DNA of 15,697 nt, taken from JAWVFN01 sp963696625. GTDB lineage: Bacteria; Actinomycetota; Thermoleophilia; Solirubrobacterales; 70-9. The stretch lies in the NCBI GenBank assembly GCA_963696625.1, contig CAVOKZ010000044.1, positions 1-15,697 of the forward strand, written 5' to 3'. The number at the start of each line of letters is the position of its first letter. Position 1 is the first letter of the stretch. Below, piece after piece: positions 5,866-11,923 of the stretch. Under the pieces are notes generated by a model. That model was not told where the DNA came from. It ran no database searches and saw nothing but the letters and a program-made list of their open reading frames with translations. Made by a program: the position numbers and the translations under genes.

Positions 5866-6447
5866 GTGTTTCAGGTCCGCATCCACGGGCGCGGCGGCCA
5901 GGGCGTGGTCACCGCGGCCGAGATGCTCTCGATCGCGGCGTTCGAGGACGGCAAGCACGCCCAGGCCTTCCCCACCTTCGGCTCCGAGCGGACCGGGGCT
6001 CCGGTCGTGTCCTTCTGCCGCATCGACGAGCGCCCGATCCGCGTTCGCGAGCCGGTCTCGGCGCCGGACGCGCTGATCGTCCAGGACCCCACCCTGCTGC
6101 ACCAGGTGAAGCTGTTCAGCGGGCTCGGGCCGGAGGGCTACGTGCTGATCAACACCTCGCGCAGCTTCGACGAGCTCGGGCTGGCCGAGCTCGCCGATCG
6201 CCACCGCCCCGAGCGCCTGCTCACGGTGCCGGCCAGCGAGATCGCCCGCGAGCACCTCGGCCGGCCGCTGCCGAACGCCGTGCTGCTCGGCGGCTTCGCG
6301 GCGCTCAGCGGCGTCGTCACGCTCTCCTCGGTGGTCGCGGCGATCGGCCAGAAGTTCAGCGGCGCCGTCGCCGAGAAGAACACCGCCGCCGCCAACGAGG
6401 CCTTCGAATGGGTGCAGCGCGACGCGAAGGAGCCGGCCAGTGCTTAG
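5866..6447 (+). CDS. porG: Pyruvate/2-oxoacid:ferredoxin oxidoreductase, gamma subunit
   Basis: This is the gamma subunit of a thiamine-diphosphate 2-oxoacid:ferredoxin oxidoreductase (2-oxoacid + CoA + oxidised ferredoxin to acyl-CoA + CO2 + reduced ferredoxin, reversible). The 193-residue protein shows the signature VRIHGRGGQGVVTAAEML at the N-terminus and AQAFPTFGSERTGAPVVSF just after, and has the usual length. GTG 5866, directly after the preceding TGA, puts the signature at the normal distance. An ATG at 5833 would add 11 residues and overlap the acyltransferase gene. Its stop overlaps the start of the alpha subunit by 8 bp. The gene order gamma-alpha-beta is usual for the split four-subunit type of enzyme, but the delta subunit is missing as a separate gene. 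Confidence 0.93.
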   Translation: MFQVRIHGRGGQGVVTAAEMLSIAAFEDGKHAQAFPTFGSERTGAPVVSFCRIDERPIRVREPVSAPDALIVQDPTLLHQVKLFSGLGPEGYVLINTSRSFDELGLAELADRHRPERLLTVPASEIAREHLGRPLPNAVLLGGFAALSGVVTLSSVVAAIGQKFSGAVAEKNTAAANEAFEWVQRDAKEPASA

Positions 6448-7693
6448 GCAAGAGGAGGGCTCGCGCGCCGTCGCCGAGGCCGTCGCCCGCTGCCGGCCGG
6501 AGGTGATCAGCGCCTACCCGATCTCACCCCAGACCCACATCGTCGAGCACCTCTCCGACCTCGTCACCACCGGCGATATCGACCCCTGCGAGTACCTGAT
6601 GGTCGAGTCCGAGTTCGCGGCGCTCTCGGCCGCGATCGGCGCCTCGGCGGCCGGCGCGCGCACCTACACCGCGACGGCGAGCCAGGGGCTGCTCTACATG
6701 GCCGAGGCCCTCTACAACGCCTCGGGCCTGGGGCTGCCGATCGTGATGACGATCGCCAACCGCGCGATCGGCGCGCCGATCAATATCTGGAACGACCACT
6801 CGGACTCGATGTCGCAGCGCGACTCCGGCTGGATCCAGCTCTACGCGGAGTCGAACCAGGAGGCGCTCGACCTCCACATCCAGGCATTCAGAATCGCCGA
6901 GCGGCTTTCGCTGCCGGTGATGGTCTGCATGGACGGCTTCATCCTCACCCACGCCTACGACGAGGTCGACATCCCCGGCCAGGAGGCGGTCGACGCCTTC
7001 CTCCCCGCCTTCGAGCCCCAGCAGCTGCTCGACCCGGCGGACCCCGTGACGATCGGGGCGATGGTCGGGCCCGAGGCCTTCTTCGAGGTCAAGTACCTCG
7101 CCCACGCCAAGCAGATGGCCGCCCTCGACCTGATCCCCGAGGTCGCAGCCGACTTCTCCGCCGCCTTCGGCCGCGACTCCGGCGGGCTGGTCAGCCGCTA
7201 CCGGACCGAGGACGCCGAGACGATCGTGCTCGCGCTCGGCTCGGTGCTGGGCACGATCTCGGAGGTCGTCGACGAGATGCGCGACGCCGGCGAGCGGATC
7301 GGCGTGCTCGGCCTCAAGTCGTTCCGGCCGTTCCCGCTCGAGGAGATCCGCGAGGCGCTCGGCGCCGCCAAGCGCGTCGTCGTGCTCGAGAAGGCGCTGG
7401 CGCCCGGGATCGGCGGCATAGTCTCCGCCAACGTGCGCATGGCGCTCTCGGGGATCCAGCTCAACGGCTACACCGTGATCGCCGGGCTCGGCGGGCGCTC
7501 GATCACCAAGGAATCGCTGCACGGCCTCTTCGAGCAGGCGATCCGCGACGACCTCGCCCCGCTCAGCTTCCTCGACCTCGACACCGAGGTGGTCGAGCGC
7601 GAGCTGAAGCGGATGCAGGAAGGCGGCGGCTCGGGCCCGCACGCCGAGAACATCATCCGCGACCTCGGCATCGTCGCCGCGAGGCCGCACTGA
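6440..7693 (+). CDS. porA: Pyruvate/2-oxoacid:ferredoxin oxidoreductase, alpha subunit
   Basis: The 417-residue alpha subunit contributes the pyrimidine-binding half of the thiamine-diphosphate site. Seen in the sequence: AYPISPQTHIVEHL (from about residue 25), the activating Glu in MVESEFAALSAAIGASAAGA (Glu58), TATASQGLLYM, NRAIGAPINIWNDHSDS and SQRDSGWIQLYAESNQEA. The last two blocks are like the PorA of pyruvate enzymes such as the Thermotoga one. The C-terminal transketolase-like domain follows (ETIVLALGSVLGTI, then VLGLKSFRPFPLEEI). The start is GTG 6440 with AAGGAG (6427-6432) at 7 nt, and the stop TGA overlaps the ATG of porB as TGATG. Pyruvate is the favoured substrate. A branched-chain 2-oxoacid cannot be excluded. 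Confidence 0.94.
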   Translation: MLRQEEGSRAVAEAVARCRPEVISAYPISPQTHIVEHLSDLVTTGDIDPCEYLMVESEFAALSAAIGASAAGARTYTATASQGLLYMAEALYNASGLGLPIVMTIANRAIGAPINIWNDHSDSMSQRDSGWIQLYAESNQEALDLHIQAFRIAERLSLPVMVCMDGFILTHAYDEVDIPGQEAVDAFLPAFEPQQLLDPADPVTIGAMVGPEAFFEVKYLAHAKQMAALDLIPEVAADFSAAFGRDSGGLVSRYRTEDAETIVLALGSVLGTISEVVDEMRDAGERIGVLGLKSFRPFPLEEIREALGAAKRVVVLEKALAPGIGGIVSANVRMALSGIQLNGYTVIAGLGGRSITKESLHGLFEQAIRDDLAPLSFLDLDTEVVERELKRMQEGGGSGPHAENIIRDLGIVAARPH

Positions 7694-8757
7694 TGGCGGA
7701 GGGAAACGGCGGGCCCGAGCAGCAGGTCAAGCTCTACCAAACCGACACCTTCGTCGTTGGAAACCGCCTTCTGGAGCCGGATCAACGCTCGGTTCAGGCG
7801 CGGATGGAGCGCTCGAACTCGCTCACCTCGGGCCATCGCGCCTGCCAGGGCTGCGGCGAGGCGCTCGGCGCCCGCTATGCGCTCGACGCGGCGCTGCGGG
7901 CCACCGACGGCCAGCTGATCGCCGCCAACGCGACCGGCTGCCTCGAGGTCTTCTCCACCCCGTTTCCCGAGAGCTCGTGGCAGCTGCCGTGGATCCATTC
8001 CCTGTTCGGCAACGCGCCCGCGGTCAGCACCGGGATCGCCGCGGCGCTCAAGGCCAAGGGCCGCGACGACGTGCGGGTCGTCGGCCAGGGCGGCGACGGC
8101 GGCACGCTCGACATCGGCTTCGCCTGCCTCTCGGGGATGTTCGAGCGCAACGACGACGTGCTCTTCATCTGTTACGACAACGAGGCCTACATGAACACCG
8201 GCGTCCAGCGCTCGAGCGCCACGCCGGCAGCCGCGCGCACCGCGAACACGAAGCCGCTCGGGGGCCAGGCCGGTAACGCCTTCGGCAAGGGCAAGAACGC
8301 GCCGCTGATCGCGATGGCCCACGAGATCCCCTACGTCGCCACCGCCACCGTCGCCGATCTCCGCGACCTCGAGGCCAAGGTCGAGCGGGCGATGCAGTTC
8401 CGCGGCGCCCGCTACCTCCACGTCTTCGTGCCCTGCCCGCTCGGCTGGGGCGCCGACTCGGCCGACACGATCAAGCTCGCGCGGCTGGTCAAGGAGACGG
8501 GCCTGTTCCCCGTCTTCGAGGCCACCGACGGCGAGGTGACCGGCGTCTCGAAGATCCGCAGACAGGTGCCGGTCACCGAGTACCTGAAGCTGCAGAAGCG
8601 CTACGCCCACCTGTTCGGCAAAGAGCCGCGCACCGACGTGATCGATCAGATCCAGTACGCGGCCGATCGCAACATCCGCCGCTTCGGCCTGCTCGACGAC
8701 GGCGGAGCGGAGGATCTCCCCGACCTGCTCGCCGATACCCCGCACGGGCCGCAGTGA
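7693..8757 (+). CDS. porB: Pyruvate/2-oxoacid:ferredoxin oxidoreductase, beta subunit
   Basis: The 354-residue beta subunit binds the diphosphate of ThDP through Mg and carries the proximal [4Fe-4S] cluster. Seen in the sequence: CQGCGEALGA (Cys51, Cys54), ATGCLEVFS (Cys83) and PCPLGW (Cys248), the four expected cluster ligands. The ThDP motif runs from GDGG (134-137) to DNEAYMNTG (Asn163), with GVQRSSATP after it. An N-terminal extension of about 40 residues (before NSLTSGHRACQGC) is longer than in minimal beta subunits, but similar extensions occur. It is translationally coupled at both ends (TGATG). Electrons from this subunit normally pass to a delta subunit or free ferredoxin. Here the next gene carries a two-cluster ferredoxin segment. 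Confidence 0.95.
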   Translation: MAEGNGGPEQQVKLYQTDTFVVGNRLLEPDQRSVQARMERSNSLTSGHRACQGCGEALGARYALDAALRATDGQLIAANATGCLEVFSTPFPESSWQLPWIHSLFGNAPAVSTGIAAALKAKGRDDVRVVGQGGDGGTLDIGFACLSGMFERNDDVLFICYDNEAYMNTGVQRSSATPAAARTANTKPLGGQAGNAFGKGKNAPLIAMAHEIPYVATATVADLRDLEAKVERAMQFRGARYLHVFVPCPLGWGADSADTIKLARLVKETGLFPVFEATDGEVTGVSKIRRQVPVTEYLKLQKRYAHLFGKEPRTDVIDQIQYAADRNIRRFGLLDDGGAEDLPDLLADTPHGPQ

Positions 8758-11700
8758 TGGAGCGCTCCACCCCTCCCGCCAAGCCGTACGCGATCACCCT
8801 CGACGTCGGCTCCAGCCTCGCCAACAAGACCGGCAACTGGCGCACCGAGCGGGCGGAGTACGTCGACCGGCTGCCGCCCTGCAACAACGCCTGCCCCGCC
8901 GGCGAGAACATCCAGGCCTGGCTCTACGAAGCCGAGGAGGGCGGCGAGGGCTACGAGCGGGCGTGGCGCAAACTGGTCGAGGACAACCCGTTCCCGGCGA
9001 TCATGGGGCGCGTCTGTTACCACCCGTGCGAGACCGCCTGCAACCGCGGACAGCTCGACGAGGCGGTCGGGATCCACGCCGTCGAGCGCTTCCTCGGCGA
9101 CGAGGCGATCGCGAAGGGCTGGACGTTCGAGGCGCCGCCGGAGCCGTCGGGCAAGCGCGTGCTGGTGGTCGGCGCCGGCCCCTCCGGGCTTTCGGCGGCC
9201 TACCACCTGACCCGGCTCGGCCACTCGGTGACGATCCACGAAGCGGGTCCGATGGCCGGCGGCATGATGCGCTTCGGGATCCCCACCTACCGCCTCCCGC
9301 GCGACGTGCTCGACGCCGAGGTCGCCCGCATCCTGGCTATGGGCGTCGAGCTCGAGCTCGACCGCAAGGTGACCGACATCGAGGAAGCGATGGCGGCGGG
9401 TGGCTTCGACGCCGCCTTCCTCGCCGTCGGCGCCCACATCGGCAGGCATGCCGAGATCCCAGCCGGCGAGGCGGCGAGGATCGTCGACGCGGTCTCGGTG
9501 CTGGAATCGATGGAGGGTAAGGAGAAACCGCTGCTCGGCCGCCGGGTCGTCGTCTACGGCGGCGGCAACACGGCGATGGACGCGGCCCGGACCGCGAAGC
9601 GCCTCGGCGCCACCGACGCGGTGGTCGTCTACCGGCGCAACCGCGAGCGCATGCCGGCGCACGAGTTCGAGGTCTCCGAGGCCGAGGAGGAGGGCGTGAT
9701 GATGCGCTGGCTGGAGACGATCAAGCAGGTCGACGGCGGCAAGGTCGCGGTCGAGAAGATGGAGCTCGACGACACCGGCTTCCCCCAGCCCACGGGCGAA
9801 TTCGACGAGCTCGAGGCCGACTCGGTGATCCTCGCGCTCGGCCAGGACGCCGACCTGTCGCTGCTCGAGGGCGTCTCCGGCGTCGAGGTGTCTGACGGCG
9901 TCGTCAGCGTGGGGCCCAACATGATGACCGGGCACGAAGGGGTCTTTGCCGGTGGCGACATGGTGCCCGCGGAGCGCACCGTCACGGTTGGCGTCGGCCA
10001 CGGCAAGAAAGCCGCCCGCAACATCGACGGCTGGCTGCGCGACGCCGACTACGCCCCGCCCCCGAAGAGCGAGGTGATCTCGTTCGAAGAGCTCAACACC
10101 TGGTACTTCGCCGACGCGCCCCGAAGCGTCCAGCCGCAGCTCGAGACCGAGCGGCGCCGCTCCACCTTCGAGGAGGTCGTCGCCGGTCTCGACATCGCCA
10201 CCGCGCTCTATGAGGCTCGCCGCTGCATGTCGTGCGGCCACTGTTTCTCCTGCGACAACTGTTACGGCGTCTGCCCCGACAACGCGGTGATCAAGCTCGG
10301 CGACCCCGGCGAGCTCTACAAGATCGACCTCGACTTCTGCAAGGGCTGCGGTCTCTGCGCCGAGGAGTGCCCGAGCGGCGCCATCGAGATGATCCCCGAG
10401 GCGATCTGCAGCTCGGTGGCCGCCCTCGAAGAAGTCCCGATCCCGGCTACGTCGCCGGAGCGGTTCGCCGAGATCATCGGCTCCGACTACGAACGGGTCG
10501 TGAAGGCGACCGAGACGGCCCACGAGCTGCTCGACGGGCGCGTGATCTGGCACATCAACTCGACGGCGCGCGGCGGCGGGGTGGCCGAGATGCTGCACTC
10601 GCTGCTCGCCTACGCCCGCGGTGCGGGGGTGAACGCCCGCTGGCTCACGGTCTCCGGCAACAAGGACTTCTTCCACGTCACCAAGAGGATCCACAACCGC
10701 CTCCACAACTCGCCCGGTGACGGCGGCGAGCTCGGCAAGCGCGAGCGCGACGTCTACAACGCGGCCCTGCGCGAAGCCGCAAGAGAGCTCGTCGACCTCG
10801 TGCGCGAGGGAGACGTCGTCTACCTCCACGACCCGCAGACCGCAGGCCTCGTCCCCCACGTGAAGTCGCGCGAGGTGAGCGTCGTCTGGCGCTGCCACAT
10901 CGGCGTCGATAAGCCCGGCGACTTGGCCCGCCAGACGTGGGACTTCCTGCGGCAGGACGTCGAGGACGCCGACGCCTACGTCTTCTCCCGCCGCGAGTTC
11001 ATCTGGGACGGGCTCGAGGCGGAGAAGGTCTGGCTCGTGCCGCCCTCGATCGACGCGTTCTCGCCCAAGAACCAGGATCTCGACGGCGAGACCGTCGACG
11101 CGATCCTCGCCACCATCGGCTTGAGCGAAGACGGCGGCAGGCCGATCTTCCGGCGCCACGACGGGAGTTCAGCGCGGGTCGACCGCGCCGCGGATATCGA
11201 CCAGGATGCGCCGATCCCCGCCGGGGCCCCGGTCGTCGCCCAGGTCTCGCGCTGGGACCACCTCAAGGATCCCGTCGGCGTCCTGCACAGCTTCACCGAG
11301 CACACCCGCACGCCCGGCGCCCACCTGGTCCTGGCCGGCCCCGCCGCGTCGGCGATTTCCGACGATCCCGAGGGCGCCGACGTGCTTGCGGAGGTGCGCG
11401 GCGCGCGCGCCGAGCTGGGCGACGAGCTTCGCGGCCGGGTCCACCTCGTCTCGCTGCCGATGGACGACATCGAGGAGAACGCGGTGATGGTCAACGCGAT
11501 CCAGCGGCGCGCCGACGTCGTCGTCCAGAAGAGCCTCGCCGAGGGCTTCGGGCTGACCGTCGCCGAGGCGATGTGGAAATCACGGCCGGTGGTGGCGAGC
11601 GCCGTCGGCGGGATTCAGGATCAGATCGTCGACGGCGAATCGGGCGTGCTGCTCGCCGACCCGACCGACCTGAGCGCCGCAGGGCAGGCGATCGACGGGC

Positions 11701-11855
11701 TTCTCGGCGACCACGCCCGAGCCGTGGCGATGGGCACCGCGGCGCGAGAGCGCGTTCGCTCGAACTTCCTCGGCACCCGGCACCTCGTTCAGTACATGGA
11801 GCTGATCTCGCAGATGCTCGCCACGCAGGGCGACGAGCTCAGCGCGAAGCCTTGA
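8757..11855 (+). CDS. Fusion: GltD-like FAD/NADPH oxidoreductase + 2x[4Fe-4S] ferredoxin + TreT-like trehalose synthase
   Basis: One uninterrupted frame of 1032 residues. About 30-120 is a GltD/DPD-type Fe-S domain (CNNACPAG, then CYHPCETAC). About 133-430 is the FAD/NADPH oxidoreductase: VLVVGAGPSGLSAAYHL, GGMMRFGIPTYRLP, the second dinucleotide fold VVVYGGGNTAMDAA, and FAGGDMV. About 490-545 is a ferredoxin segment with two CxxCxxCxxxCP sets (496-506 and 528-538) plus extra Cys490 and Cys493. From about 562 it is a GT4 glycosyltransferase closest to TreT, which joins NDP-glucose and glucose to trehalose: HINSTARGGGVAEML, TKRIHNRLHNSPGDGG, LHDPQTAGL, VPPSIDAFSPKN, VSRWDHLKDP and the E-x7-E in LAEGFGLTVAEAM. 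The start is ATG 8757 (TGATG with porB), with GTG 8754 as an alternative. The redox part probably links the Por enzyme to NADP(H). Why it is joined to TreT is unknown. The linker (about 545-562) has an in-frame GTG (10416) without a good ribosome site. Confidence 0.9.
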   Translation: MERSTPPAKPYAITLDVGSSLANKTGNWRTERAEYVDRLPPCNNACPAGENIQAWLYEAEEGGEGYERAWRKLVEDNPFPAIMGRVCYHPCETACNRGQLDEAVGIHAVERFLGDEAIAKGWTFEAPPEPSGKRVLVVGAGPSGLSAAYHLTRLGHSVTIHEAGPMAGGMMRFGIPTYRLPRDVLDAEVARILAMGVELELDRKVTDIEEAMAAGGFDAAFLAVGAHIGRHAEIPAGEAARIVDAVSVLESMEGKEKPLLGRRVVVYGGGNTAMDAARTAKRLGATDAVVVYRRNRERMPAHEFEVSEAEEEGVMMRWLETIKQVDGGKVAVEKMELDDTGFPQPTGEFDELEADSVILALGQDADLSLLEGVSGVEVSDGVVSVGPNMMTGHEGVFAGGDMVPAERTVTVGVGHGKKAARNIDGWLRDADYAPPPKSEVISFEELNTWYFADAPRSVQPQLETERRRSTFEEVVAGLDIATALYEARRCMSCGHCFSCDNCYGVCPDNAVIKLGDPGELYKIDLDFCKGCGLCAEECPSGAIEMIPEAICSSVAALEEVPIPATSPERFAEIIGSDYERVVKATETAHELLDGRVIWHINSTARGGGVAEMLHSLLAYARGAGVNARWLTVSGNKDFFHVTKRIHNRLHNSPGDGGELGKRERDVYNAALREAARELVDLVREGDVVYLHDPQTAGLVPHVKSREVSVVWRCHIGVDKPGDLARQTWDFLRQDVEDADAYVFSRREFIWDGLEAEKVWLVPPSIDAFSPKNQDLDGETVDAILATIGLSEDGGRPIFRRHDGSSARVDRAADIDQDAPIPAGAPVVAQVSRWDHLKDPVGVLHSFTEHTRTPGAHLVLAGPAASAISDDPEGADVLAEVRGARAELGDELRGRVHLVSLPMDDIEENAVMVNAIQRRADVVVQKSLAEGFGLTVAEAMWKSRPVVASAVGGIQDQIVDGESGVLLADPTDLSAAGQAIDGLLGDHARAVAMGTAARERVRSNFLGTRHLVQYMELISQMLATQGDELSAKP

Positions 11856-11923
11856 ACTCCTTCTAGCGGAGCTTGATCTCCACGCGTACCCAGGCGGCAA
11901 ACACGAGGCCGTCAGGGAAAGGG

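Noticed and set aside
4416..8745. Long minus-strand open frames opposite the WS/DGAT and por genes
   Set aside because: Same GC-bias artefact. The compositions are rich in Arg, Ala, Gly, Val and Asp, without family signatures.
8646..11159. Very long minus-strand open frame (837 codons) opposite the fusion gene
   Set aside because: Shadow frame caused by high GC at third codon positions. It has no recognisable motifs, while the plus strand there encodes clear enzyme domains.
11845..11885. Terminator between the fusion gene and the P-type ATPase
   Set aside because: The only stem is CTCC/GGAG with a mismatch next to it, and there is no T-run. I see nothing convincing in this 68-bp gap.
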